NCBI GenBank assembly: GCA_025200525.1
Contig: CM045758.1
Span: 2,914,001 to 2,978,000 of the forward strand
Direction: 5' to 3'
Length of the DNA stretch: 64,000 bases
Origin: Camellia lanceoleosa
Taxonomy: Eukaryota; Streptophyta; Magnoliopsida; Ericales; Theaceae
Position 1 is the first letter of the stretch. Each line of letters opens with the position of its first letter. The notes under the pieces are model-generated. The model saw only the letters and a list, made by a program, of their open reading frames with translations, searched no databases and was not told the origin of the DNA. Positions 35,581-47,267 of this stretch are shown one piece after another. The translations under genes and the position numbers were made by a program.

Positions 35581-36605
35581 ATATTTTATATTTTAGATCA
35601 ATCTTTAATTTAATTTAATTTAATTTTAATTATCATCTTAATCTAATTTTAGATTTGGAAAAAATGGAAGCAAGTATGTCTTTTCTTGTGTTAATTTCAC
35701 TTTATTTTTTCAAAAAATCAAGTCTATTCTAAAAAATAGTTTGTGTGATACGTGTTCTGTTAGTTTGAATGGAAAAGCTAACCGTATCATTTTAGTTCAA
35801 AACTACAAGGGGACTTTCTAGTTATATTTGAATTATAATAGAATAAGTGTTCATGCTTCAAACCACATGGGATAATAAATGAATTTTGCTCATGTTTTAA
35901 ATTTGTAATCAATGATTTCTAACTCAACAAATGAATATGTACAAAAAAACTAATATTTAACAAAAAAATTGAGTTTGATTTTTTTTTTTTTAAATTTATA
36001 GTTAATAGTGATCCAATGAGATTGAAACACTGGTAAAATTAAATATTTTATATTTTTAAAGCATTTTTAAATTTATACAAAAATTATTACCCAATGAGAA
36101 TATATCACTTGTATGTTTTATATTTTAAAAATATAAAAATATAAAATTTTCATTTTAAAATTTGAATCTCCTAGAACCATTTTTGTATAAAGTGTCTTTT
36201 GTATGATATAGATACAGCTAGATAATTTGTAAAATTCGGAACTCATAAAATTCAAAAGTGATACAGACCTCCACTCAAAACCACCCCCAGGACCCCCACT
36301 GAGCTGGCACCTGCTTGTAGTCATGTGAAGAACAATTGCACTGTGACAAGGTGTGATACACTTACCTGTGACAGAAGGAAAAAAAAAAAAGAAAGGGTAA
36401 ACCCTGAACCTCATATTTCCTTCTTCCTCATCCCTATCCCTCTTCCCTTGTCTGTCCGCCATAGCTCTCCTCTGTTGACAGCCATAACTCTCTGGAAACT
36501 TGCTGTTTCTGTCGCTGTCGCTGTTTCTATCTCTCACTCTACTGATCTTTGATCGCATTTCAATTGCATTTTCTCAGGTAATGTTACTCCAAAACCCCTC
36601 ATTCT

Positions 36606-36639
<34 letters not shown>

Positions 36640-36665
36640 TTCATACATACATACACTGATCAATC
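35581..36665. other. Intergenic region with an orphan leader-like exon
   Basis: AT-rich up to 36230, then a GC-richer stretch of 36250-36575 that looks like a plus-strand 5' UTR (pyrimidine-rich, CT and CGCTGTCGCTG runs) ending in a good splice donor, TTTTCTCAG|GTAATG at 36576/36577, followed by a (CT)n run at 36609-36635. No downstream coding exon was found, and a solo LTR sits 90 bases further on. The 146-residue minus-strand frame over it has no recognisable domain. Confidence 0.4.
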
Positions 36666-37529
36666 TGTAATAACCCAACCCTAGTACATGTTTTCTGGTA
36701 TACTCTCGGTCCCTTATTCTATGCATCTAAATACTTATTGTAGAATTTTATGTGAAAGTAAGTTAATGGAGTGAATCTTATGCTTGTAGATGTGTATCTG
36801 TTTAATGTGAGAAATATCTGTTACAATTCTAGTGTTTGAATCAGGAATTGAAGGCCTTAGAAGCTTAATTATCTGAAATTGAGTTTACATTTAAGATCAG
36901 CATGATTTTTAGGTCATAGTACGATTTTCTGTGAAATTTCAATTAGGAATGACTAAACTGATTAAATTTTGTTTTACTCACTTTTAAAGATATATGCTTA
37001 TATTCTTTACATACTTGACTTAAGAGCCATTGTAAGGAAATCTCCTGGGAGAGAGAGAAATTAGGAAAGAAAAGGGTTTGAGAGAAGTTCATCAAGAAGA
37101 AAATTGGGAAGTTAAGAGGGATTGTAGGATTCAAAAGCTCAAGGTAGGTGTGTTATACTTAGAATCATTCCTCTCTTGGAAATGAGTAAGATTTCTTTTG
37201 TTAATCATACAAATTCATTGAATTGATTTGGGGTTAAGTTAAGTTCTATGGAGAAGAATTCCATTCTATCTTTGCATGTTTGAACTCATTTATGGATTTG
37301 GATGATTGTATATATATATTTGGGAATTTTATGGTAGGGATTCAAAGTGTTTAGTTTATATTTGTGAATTGCAAGGAATTGAGGAATCAATTCATATTAA
37401 AATGGTTGTATGCTTGAAATATCTTTGTACATGATTTTTGAACCATGTTTCATTAATTAAAGGACCTAATTAGAGCTTTGTGAATGCTTGCCAAAAACTG
37501 AAATTTCGAACTGCAAACTGTGTAGATCA

Positions 37530-37583
37530 CCGCACGTGCGGGGGTCATTGTCATACGTGCGGGGCTCACAGCCGCACGTGCGG
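37530..37583. promoter_or_regulatory. Cluster of G-box (CACGTG) palindromes in the solo LTR
   Basis: The 12-bp palindrome CCGCACGTGCGG occurs at 37530-37541 and 37572-37583, with a one-sided copy (TACGTGCGGGG) between them. CACGTG cores are bound by plant bZIP and bHLH factors; a promoter role in the LTR is inference. Confidence 0.4.
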
Positions 37584-38572
37584 CCCAAGCTGCAAAATCT
37601 TGTTCGCTCTGTTTTGCATGCTTAACCCTCTGGTATTTTTGAAATCTGTGTTTGATGTCCCTAAGATGCCTATAAATTCATTCGAAGTAAAATAAAGCAA
37701 GAAATGACTTAAGAAAGGAAAAGAGCTAATGTATAAGTTGTGCATGTGTGTAGGTCATAACCCGGGAGGGACAAGCGCTCCATTGCAGCACTGTGAGTAA
37801 TAGTACGCCATACGTATATTTCACTTACTGTTAATGATCGTTGTTACTAACGCTTTGTTCCTCGTAAGTGATTACACTAACATTATGTCGGTTGGAAATC
37901 GGTGTGAACGTTGAAAGAATTGTTTACATCGGTATGGCTTTGGAATCATTCTGTTCTGTTTATAACGAAAATTAAACCTCTATTATCTATAAGCAAACTA
38001 TGTCGTTTTATGTTCATCCTTGAATGATGAAATCTGTGTGAATTTAAGATCATTCTGGTATGCTACTCATGAACCTAAGATTATTTTGTTATGTTATACA
38101 TGGACCCAAGGTCATTCAGAACCTATGAGATGAATACTACAGTCTAACATCATTATGCGACTCACGTTAGAATGGGAATTGTTCTGTCTCCATGAATAGT
38201 ACTGAAATGACACATATGTTTTCTGTAAATAATTATTATTAATGCTCTGTAAATAACTATTCTTAATGCTCCGTTATACGCAAGACAACCATGTCAACTT
38301 GTAAGAAATCATAGAGGGAAATTCATGTGCACAATTGTGAACAGTATTACTATGAATCTGGGGTTATTTTGTTCTGTTTATTCGTTCCGTTTATGTATTC
38401 GGTTCTATTTATTCGTTCCGTTTATGATATGACATGATATGAATTGTTCGATCTGTAAGACTTATGGATTTCTGGTATGGAACAAAGTGCTGTACGGAAC
38501 TAAGTGCTGCAATGCGAGCCACCTCTGGAATCCGTGCGAGACACATCTTGAATCCATACATATATGAACCAG

Positions 38573-38755
38573 GCTTAAAGCCGTTCTGTTATTTCTGGGC
38601 CGATGGCCGTTCTGTTATTTCTGGGTTGATGGCCGTTCTGTATCTGTTGGGCCAATGACCAATCTATAAGATATGTTAGGCCTGAGGCCGTTCTGTACAT
38701 TACTGGGCTTAAAGCCACTCTGTTAAGAAAACTAGGTCCATGGCCGTACTGCAAA
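38573..38755. repeat. Degenerate minisatellite in the solo LTR
   Basis: About six units of 25-36 bp built around GGGCyxATGGCCGTTCTGT with a variable filler (TATTTCT, ATCTGTT, ACATTACT). Non-coding. Confidence 0.7.
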
Positions 38756-39288
38756 TAATTACAGAATATAGTTAATCATATGCTTCTGCAGTTATATGCT
38801 TTATTATTCAAGTTAATCATTATATTATTTATGTACTATTATTCACTGAGTTTCACTCACTCTGTATTTTGTCTGTTTCTGTAGGTAATCAATCAGGAGG
38901 CCAGTCCTAACCCTTAAGGCTTGTCTCTCTCTTGTCAACCTCTGTGTGTCTAGGCACTTAGCTGAAGCCGTGCATTTTGTAAAGTTTTGTTAGGTTTTTG
39001 GCTTACGCTTTGGTTGTCTTTCATTAATGTTTTTGTTATACGCCCAATTGTGGGGCTGGGTCTAAGTATGTACCTGTAGGTAACTGAAGTTCGGGTGTAT
39101 GTTTTCTGTATATTATTTACTTAATGTAATGTTTGCGATCCTGGTATAATGGTGATAGCTCAATGGAATAGATTTTTGTTATCAGGTGCTTCCGTTCAGG
39201 CCCCATATGTTACATGTGTCGAATTTATGTCTGTTTCTCAAATGGTCATGCCCAAACTTTTATGGCGGGTTTGGGGCGTGACACAATC

Positions 39289-39398
39289 TCTGTGAAATGT
39301 CTCTATATAATCATATAAATGTGTTCCTCAAAATACATTTTATATGCATGTGTTCTGTGTTCCAGAAATGTAGAATAATTATTATGAACTTAGGTAGA

Positions 39399-39431
<33 letters not shown>

Positions 39432-41939
39432 AACACTGTTATACGTGCACTAATCTTCTAAAATAGAAATGACCCCCGATCTATTCTAGATATTTCCTTA
39501 GCATCATTAGCAATCTGTGTGAGGCATCACTCTAAAGCTTACTGTAGAAGGAGGAAACGAAACAAGGTTAGAAAATCATGATGCAGTGTACAATTTTTTT
39601 AAAACAATTTACTAACAGATTCTATGAATAGGACATCGGGAGAACAGAGTAGGGCGTCAGAGTTAAACGGATGACCTGTCAGCGGTGTGAAAGGGAGGAG
39701 TCGTCCTTTATCGAATGAGATGGAAAGAGAGAGAGAGAGAGAGACTTGGGAGGCGGGCGTCGGAGTCAAGGGAAGGACGTCGAAGTGAAGGCGAGTAGCT
39801 GAAGGATTCGAGCATCGGAGTGAAGGGGAGGAGCGGAGCTGTCGGCCTCTCTCTCGTCATAGAGATGAGAGATCTATATCATCTAAATGTATTTTGAATT
39901 TTGAATGAGAAGAGATAAAGAGGAGGTGCGTGGCTTTGTCGATCCGCGACCGAAATATTTATCGGCTTAGCTAGGGGTCATCGGTCGTTTATGTGAAATT
40001 CAAACATTGTTGTATAAAATTATGAAAATCTTATTACAATGTTTGGCATGAGCAATTTTGGCCAAAATAATCGTTAAAGACAAAAAAAGATAAAATAATC
40101 AATTAACGTTTTTGTCCCTTAGATTCAACGTTTTGGTTATTTAAGCTATTTTTAGAAGTTATAAGCGAAAGCTATACGTAATACTCTCATAAATTTTCAA
40201 ACTAAAAGAAAAAGAAGAAAAAGAATAAGCTATAAGCTGATTTAATAAATTACACTAAATAGGACCGATATAGCAATTTTTAATTTGTTTTATTGCATAT
40301 GAACAAAAGAGTAAAAGATCTAAATAGTAGGACATTTTGAGAGCGTGCACCTCTAAAAAAAAGTCAGGATTTTTATGACAAAAATTATGAATATTTATGA
40401 TCTGTTATACCACTATGTGGTAAAGTTATAAATAATAATTTTATAGTGTACACCTTAAAGTAGCGAATAGCAAAATCAGCATATTTTGTGATTTTTGTTA
40501 TGATATTTTATGGTGAGAAAAATCATAACATTTTATGATTAAAAAAATTATAACATTTTGTAATTTATATTACGAAATTATGTGAAAAAATGAAGAAGAG
40601 AATACCATATGCACCTTTTTTTCTCCCAAACATTAGATTTTTTTTTTTTTTTTTAAATGTTAAATGAACTTTAACTTGAGATACACCACCCTGAATTTAA
40701 AAATAAACCATGCAAATGTTTTATGTTATTTTAAATTATTTTTTAATTGAGTTGTGACCAATACTTTTTGCTCCTAAATTTTGAATGTTTAAAAGATCTC
40801 ATAAATAGAATTTCTTTTAAAACAAAAATCGAATGTGTTCTAACATTTATACTACTTTTAAATATATAAAATAAAATAAAAATATACTTTAGATTCTCAA
40901 AACTCTTATTGTTAAAACTTCATTTTTTTCAGTTATATATAAACATGCAGATTTTCCCACCTCTGTTTAATAACATATATTATTTAACTATTTATGTTAT
41001 CGATTCTTTGACTGCATTTAACCTTTTTTTTGTTGCAAAAATAAATAAAATAAATGATCAATAAAAAAATATATCTCACTCACTTTTTTTAAATTATACA
41101 TTTTGCAACGGACATCATTTGTGTACTTTATGTGTGGCACATCCACTAGTATATATAAGAAAATGAGTTGGACTTCCAGTGGGGATGACTCCCAGCACCT
41201 TCACTGTTTTGTGATTGACTCAAATTATTATTATTATTATTATTATTTTATTTTTTTTCTGCCTGCAAGTCACAACCTCCCACGTGGAGGTAGGGGTGCT
41301 GGGGTCTTCTCCTGCTAGGGTCTCCACCAAGACTGAGTATATATATAATCAATTACTCCTATCTCACTTCTCATAGATTTAGATAAATTACAAATGCATC
41401 CTCTGAAATTTACTTAAATTATAAATTATCTACTGTAATTTTAAAAATTATATTATGCCCTATAAGGTTTCTAATTTTATAACAAATAGATTTTTTTATT
41501 AATAAATCATCAAGTTAATCAACATTTTTTAATAATGTTAAAATTTTATTTCAATTAATAATTTAGATTATTTTATTATTGTATAGGTGAACAGTTAGAA
41601 ATTTCACTTTTTCAATTAATTCAGTTAAATACAAAATTTTGACAGGAAGATATTTGTAATTTTTCAAATCACAAAAGACAATTCGTATTTTAAGCAAATC
41701 TCAAATAGTTTATTTGTACCTTTAGATATTTGCTTTACAGTAATGCTAAAAATATAAAAAATTAATGATAGATATAATTTTGCTAGATTTGTTAGTGGGG
41801 TTTTGTTTCTAAAAAATCATGTCTGTCAATATATATATTTTTTAGGGAATTTTTTTTAAGGTCCCTAGTATTAAGATTTTATAGTATAAAGGATACTAAA
41901 TATTTTCATAATGTTTAAGATCCCTCTGGACCTCTGAAT
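39289..41939. other. Intergenic region
   Basis: Contains a (CT)n run (39403-39427), a GC-richer GA-biased island (about 39640-39880, GTCGGAGT/GTCGAAGTGAAGG repeats) resembling the interior of the hAT at 15.7-15.9 kb in style, AT-rich DNA, an (ATT)n run at 41225-41248, and a MITE copy (41385-41722). No gene recognised. Confidence 0.55.
41385..41722. mobile_element. MITE family copy 2 (foldback)
   Basis: The left arm AAATTTACTTAAATTATAAATTATC is mirrored by CGTATTTTAAGCAAATCTCAAAT at the right end. The core TTTTTTATTAATAAATCATCAAGTTAATCAA, AATGTTAAAATTTTATTTCAATTAATAA and GGTGAACAGTTAGAAATTTCACTTTTTCAATTAATT is nearly identical to the copy at 56765-57055. Confidence 0.75.
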
Positions 41940-42147
41940 GTGAACATGGTAAGAATGCAAGCATCAAACAACACTGATTTGCTTCTATTTCCCCTAACAG
42001 CAACAGGTTTAACTATTGTATCAACATCAAGGATACTTCTGCAAGCATGTTTGTGCATTTCATCCCATCATGTTTTCTCTTTTCGATATCATTTCTTGAA
42101 GCAAAGTATATTCATGCATGATTTGCAGCTGGAGAAATATTTTTCAA

Positions 42148-42348
42148 CAGGGAACATTGATATTGTTTTGTGGAAGTTTGAGACCACAAAATACTACTGC
42201 ATTGTCATTGATGCTCCTGGCCATCGTGATTTCATCAACTCCACCACTAGTAATTTTGAAACCGGTATTTCCAAGGATGGTCAGACGCTTGAGCAGCATA
42301 CTTTGCTTGCCTTCGCTCTTGGTGTCAAACAAATTATGGGAATTTCTC
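42148..42348 (+). pseudogene. eEF1A (translation elongation factor 1-alpha) gene fragment
   Basis: The frame reads [20 protein letters not shown], then PGHRDFI, then skips about 18 residues of normal eEF1A (the NMITGTSQ..VLIID region) to [16 protein letters not shown] and [12 protein letters not shown]. This is the GTP-binding domain around the DAPGH (G3) motif. It has an in-frame deletion, substitutions at invariant positions, and no upstream P-loop or downstream domains; the frame runs into a GA repeat at 42356-42386. It is clearly non-functional. The CAG before GGAACATT may be a remnant of the eEF1A intron acceptor, so it may derive from genomic rather than processed sequence. Confidence 0.85.
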
Positions 42349-42351
42349 TGG

Positions 42352-42386
<35 letters not shown>

Positions 42387-42391
<5 letters not shown>

Positions 42392-44049
42392 TAAACTTGA
42401 GCTATGAGGAACTCATATTCATCTTCTCTATATATTGATGAGTCACATTATCTAAAACCCAATCTTCTTTGAAGAGGGGTTCAAACCAGAGAAAATTAAA
42501 CATGGCAGAGAATTTCTCTCCAGAGAAATTCTAGGAAGGTCTGAGAAATTTTGGATTCCAATCTAGAGATTTTCTCTGAATTTTCTTTGGATTTCAAGTG
42601 AACTATAAAGCATAAAGTTTGTTTGGTTACCAAGAAAAATAATGAAAAATAATTTCCATCCACAGAATACTATGCTAATTGATGATAAGTACCAAGTTAA
42701 ACCACATGTTTTCCCCTTTTCAAGCACAGTATTGTATCTTCATCATCTCAGAGAAATTCTCAAACAAACATTTCAGAGATTCTCTCACCCAGAGAATTTC
42801 TCTAGACTCCACAACCCAGAGAAAATTCCCAGAAAAATATAGCCAGAGAAATGCTCTCAACCCAAAGAATTTCTCTGGACTCCACAACCCAGAGAAAATC
42901 CCAGACAAACCTTTCCATATTGCCAGCACTTGTATTTGAACCCACAGTTGGAAGGCCATGGGAAAAAGATCAAGAGGATTTGCATTGCGTGTCCACTGGA
43001 AGGCACTGTTGGTTGTGGAGAAAAGCAAAACCCTTCACCCTTCGCTGAGCTTGATCCATCTTATCGATCACCACCTCATCTTCACATATTCATCATATAT
43101 ACACAATTATATATATATATATATATATATTATTCCTGTAATTCATCAATTTCAAAGACCATTTTTGTGAAATTGATTCAATTTTCAGTGTTATGCTCTA
43201 ACTTTGCTTCAAAATTTTGGCGAATTTTGTCCAGGTGAGGGACAATTTCTATACTTATATACATACACATACGTATATATGTTAAAATGTTGGCGAAGAC
43301 AGTATTGATTGGCGAGTTGGTATGGTATCGGTGTAAGCCAACAGCGACTTGGGTCGCGGTGTCAGTGTGTTCGGAGTTGCTGCAATGGGCAGTGTGCAAA
43401 TGATGGTGATCCTCGGCAGCGGTGGGAGACAGACGAAGCACTGGTTTGATGTAGGGGAGAGAGAGAGAGAGTGTGAGAGAGTGAGTAAGTGAGAAGAGAC
43501 AAAGAGTCAAATTTCTCTGATATATGTTTAGGGACCTTAGACATCAAAAAATAATTTTGTGGATCTCTTCCATTACTAAAAATGGGAGAAGAACCTTAGA
43601 CTAATTTTCCCATTTTTTTATTCGTTCTGTTCATAGATTTATTATTTGCTTTTAATTCAGAGCAATTATTCTCTCTATTGGCTGAGGAGGTTGATCCTCT
43701 CTTTCAATGCAAATTCCAGGAACATGAGCCCCAACAACATAATCGTTTGAGGTTTTGCTTTTAAATCTTGAAAGTTAGTGGTGATCAATATCTCAATGGG
43801 AAAGAGATGATTTGTGAAAATTGATGAATTCCTAATGAATACGATCCCATTTTAGAATTGGACCAAATAAATTATTGTTTGTTATATTATTATCAATATA
43901 TATACATATTAATATTACACTCATACTATGCACGGTATCATATAAATAATTAAAAAATAATATTAATATTAAATAATAATTAAACATATTTTAAAATGTA
44001 TAGATAAAAGAAATTTAAAATCAAATAAATTTTAATTATTTCCATAATA
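42387..44049. other. Intergenic region between the eEF1A fragment and the gypsy element
   Basis: Holds repeated CAGAGAAATTCTC-type text (42490-42910) with a tandem duplication, an (AT)n run (43109-43130), an unidentified mixed-composition stretch (42930-43480) and AT-rich DNA from 43850. The phrase AAGGTCCCTAG at 41860-41870 and its inverse TTTAGGGACCTTAG near 43530 could mark the ends of an old element carrying the eEF1A fragment. Confidence 0.4.
42782..42910. repeat. Tandem duplication, 72-bp period
   Basis: CTCTC.ACCCA.AGAATTTCTCT.GACTCCACAACCCAGAGAAAAT.CCCAGA is present at 42782 and again at 42854. It lies in a wider field of AGAGAAATTCTC inverted motifs (42495-42800). Confidence 0.8.
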
Positions 44050-44054
44050 GTTAC

Positions 44055-44594
44055 TGTGGGCAAGTATTTTATGAATGACATCACGTGGCTAAGATGGCAC
44101 CGGAGTATCAGCCGAAGTGTCACGTGGCTTAGTCATATTGCCGAGATGATCTCGGTTAGGCCGAGGTTATCTACGGAGATACTGGAATCCGAGATATTTA
44201 GATAAGGGACAAGAGTCCTAGAACATAGAGGGCCTCAGTTAGGATAAGGATAAGGCTCAAGAAGAGTTTATCCCTATTTAGCCCAGAGTCCAGGATGAAC
44301 ATTGAGCCTGAATCCATTGAAGTGAGGCTTCTAAAGGGATCAGGTCACTGTCGGTTATAAAAGCAAGGCACCCTCATGGGTCTGAGGTAAGTTTTTTTTG
44401 GTGAGTTTAAGCACAATTTGTTATCTTTTGAGAGATATTTGTTTACTCACTTGATCGTCAGGGTGCCCCCGGGTAGACGAACCACCGCCAGATTCTTATC
44501 TTTCTGTGGCAGGTTGTTTAGGCTTAATTTATTCTGCCAGTGCTCTCCAGCTGAGTTCCCTGTTTGGTTGTGTGGTCGGAAATTAACACCCACA
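44055..44594 (+). repeat. 5' LTR of gypsy element 1
   Basis: Starts TGTGGGCAAGTATTTTATG, ends TTAACACCCACA. It has a TATA-like TTATAAAAGC at about 44355-44364. The sequence just after it, ATTTGAGGCCGTCTGTGGGAAC, holds the primer-binding and GCCGTCTGTGGGA motif typical of Tat elements. Confidence 0.93.
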
Positions 44595-44629
44595 ATTTGA
44601 GGCCGTCTGTGGGAACGTAAGGAGAATAG

Positions 44630-46389
44630 ATGGCCAATGACGGACAGAAAGAGAAAATTGTGGACGATATCCTTAGTGGGAGTGGTAAACATGCCAATCC
44701 TAACATAGAGAAGAAAAACCATGATGAAGGACCCCGGGATCCGAATCTCGGAGAGAAAGATGTTGGCCAAGAGGCAGACGCACTGAAGAAATTAGGCCGA
44801 GACGAGTATTACAACGAAAGCGACCTCTAGGTATGGAAGGATAGATGTATGAGGAGGGACGGCGAAATGAAGGGAATAACAAACAAGTTGGCAGACCTGC
44901 AATCAATTGTCAACTTCATGATGCAGAACAACGTCATGCAACCACCATTTCCATTGAAGGACACGCCGATTCCAGCGACCAAGAACGACACCTAGAAAAT
45001 GGGACAGAAAGCAATCCCAACAGTCCCTCAGCATGACAGGGTGAGAGAACACTCACATCAGCCTTCGCGATGCCAGATGAGTAGAGTCGGTGATAGAAGA
45101 GTCTTAGAGGACGCCTCGGACCAAGGGAATTTACGTCAAGGAATATCGGCATGTTCAGGGGAAGGAACTTTGTTTTGACACGGTGAATGAAGAGAAGTCC
45201 AAGAGGCATAACGACATTGGGAGTAGCGCACCAAAACGGCTGAAATCCGTTGACAGCCGAGCTCCTGGTCGGACTAAGGAAGATTTAATGGCAAAATGCC
45301 GAGGTCATATCATCTGTCAAACCAAGAACGCCGTTCTCAGTCGAGTTGGATAGGTTTGAGGCCCCCAAAAGGTTCTATATGCCAAGGTTCTAGATATATG
45401 GCGATAAGTCTGATTTGAATTTTCACGTTGGCTTGTACATGAATTCAATGGCGTTGTATACCAGGAACGCACTGTTGCTATGTAAGGTGTTCCCTTCATC
45501 CTTTAGGGAAATTGTATCGGATTGGTTTCACAAGTTGCCGAAAGGAACTGTGAAGAGTTGGGAAGGCTTGGCCGAGATGTTCGTGGCCAAGTTTGTCATG
45601 AACAAGTTGCAACCATTAAAGGTAGACTCTCTGATGGCTTTGAAAATTGGCGAGGGTGAGAGCCTCAAGGTATACGCCAAAAGGTATTTTTAGGTGTTCA
45701 ACCGAATACCAAGATGAAACCAGGAGTTGGCAGTTGTATCTTTTAAGAATGGCCTGGAGGATGATTACATGCTTCGAAAGTTGCTGGCGAAGACTCTACC
45801 AAAAAGTATGGAGGAGCTCATGGCAAAGATCGAGAAATATGCCAGAGCAAAAGAAAACACACTGCAAATAAAGGCGCCAAAGTAGGAAAAGAAAAACGGC
45901 GCGCCGAAGCGAAGCTGAGGTAATACTGGATTTAACAGGCAAGAGATAAAATTGAGGGTTGCACAAGCATTCACCACTGTGTTTTGAATGCCGGTTTATA
46001 AAGTTTTAGAAAGGATTAGGAACTAGTCATATTATAGAGCGCTAGAGAAGATTTCTGGCAAATTTATGGGGAAAAGCCTTGGGAAGCATTGCACCTACCA
46101 CAATGAGGATGGGCATTTGACTCAGGGGTACAGAGCCCTGAAGACGCATTTGGAAGACCTGGTTAGATAAGGTCACTTGAGGGACCTGGTAGATAAGGCC
46201 AGAACGAGAGAAGAGTAGGCGAGATTGCCCCAGGCACCGGTAGCACCACCTCCGCTACCGCCACAGCAAGCAGAACCTTGGGTGATCAATGTGATCCACT
46301 GCAAGGTTAATGAGAATGATATATGAGGAGAAACCCAGAAGGTAAAACACTTACAGCATGTGTGTCAGGTCCAGCAAAAGAGGCCTAGG
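44630..46389 (+). pseudogene. gag of gypsy element 1 (broken)
   Basis: Begins at ATG 44630 (MANDGQKEKIVDD). The gag core (RetroTrans_gag type) is recognisable at about 45410-45870: FREIVSDWFHKLPKGTVKSW, then AEMFVAKFVMNKL, and ESLKVYAKRY. A zinc-knuckle-like CTYHNEDGHLTQ segment follows at about 46090, with its last Cys replaced by Tyr. At least ten stops and several frame changes interrupt it. The hAT insertion at 46390 separates it from the protease. Confidence 0.85.
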
Positions 46390-47259
46390 CAAGGTTTTCA
46401 AAAGTGGCCGCAACCGTTACGTAATGTCGTTACATAACGGTTTTAGCGGTTATCGCCACCTGTTACGGCCGCTTTTGCAATGTAATTAAGATTTACAGGT
46501 GTGTTGGCCGTAACGGTCGTAACGGTGCTGTAACAGCCATAACATCCTCTTACGCACTGTTACGTAATAGTTCCAAACTGTTTCTTTCAAAAAAACACAC
46601 AAAAAAAAAAAGCTGAAAATGGGGAAAGAGGGATAGAGAGAAAAGAGAAGATAAAGAGAGAAAATGGAGGAGCAAGAGATAGAGAGAGAGTAGAGGGAAG
46701 ATGAAGAACATGTTATTGATTTGTTGAAGCTGTAAGACCCATGCTATTCTATTCAACTGTTATCACTCAACCATTTTGTTTGTGTGTGTCTATCTATATA
46801 TTGTTTGAAAATAATAATAATAATAATAAGTGTGGTCATTATCTATTTGGCTTGGTTAAAATATGTATATATATATATTTAGGCTCTTATTTATTCTTTT
46901 ACTTTTGTCATTGTTTATCTTATATATAATAGTTAGTGATTGATTTTTTGTATAATATAAAGTCATTAATTATTAAAATAAAATATAAAAAACTCAGTTT
47001 ATAGTGATTTAAAAATATGAAATATATTAGATCATACTTAAAAATTTACAAAAATTGATCAATATTTATTTTTAACCTAATAAATATGATCATGGAAAAA
47101 AAAATATGCGTATCGGTAAGTTTTTTTCAAATTGTGCGAAAAATAAAAAAATTCACGGTTCCGGTTACCGCAACCGTTACACTACGGCCTTTACACCCCG
47201 CAACTGCAACCGCGCCACCGCCACCGTTACGGCGACTACAACCGCTTTTCAGAACCTTG
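46390..47259. mobile_element. hAT element nested in gypsy element 1
   Basis: Ends CAAGGTTTTCAAAAG and, in reverse complement, CAAGGTTCTGAAAAG (13 of 15 identical), flanked by a perfect 8-bp TSD, GGCCTAGG, at 46382-46389 and 47260-47267. Both subterminal regions are packed with CCGTTAC/GTAACGG motifs (about ten on the left, several on the right), as expected of hAT transposase binding sites. The AT-rich interior has no transposase. 870 bp. The insertion postdates the gypsy element. Confidence 0.92.
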
Positions 47260-47267
47260 GGCCTAGG

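Larger units (their letters stand above)
36666..39283 (+). mobile_element. Solo LTR of a Ty3/gypsy-type retrotransposon, 2.6 kb
   Basis: Begins TGTAATAACCCAACCC, ends GGTTTGGGGCGTGACA, and is flanked by a perfect 5-bp TSD, CAATC, at 36661-36665 and 39284-39288. No internal coding region. Inside are three CGCACGTGCGG-type motifs (37530-37583), a GGCCGTTCTGT minisatellite (38573-38755) and short GTTCTGTTTATTCGTTCCG repeats near 38370-38420. The structure fits recombination between two LTRs of a lost full element. Confidence 0.85.

Noticed and set aside
36118..36558. 146-residue minus-strand frame
   Set aside because: Composition is driven by poly(A)/CT runs and it is antisense to a leader-like exon; no domain.
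42118..42390. 90-residue plus-strand frame ending in Arg-Glu repeats
   Set aside because: Alternative frame of the eEF1A fragment running into a GA microsatellite.
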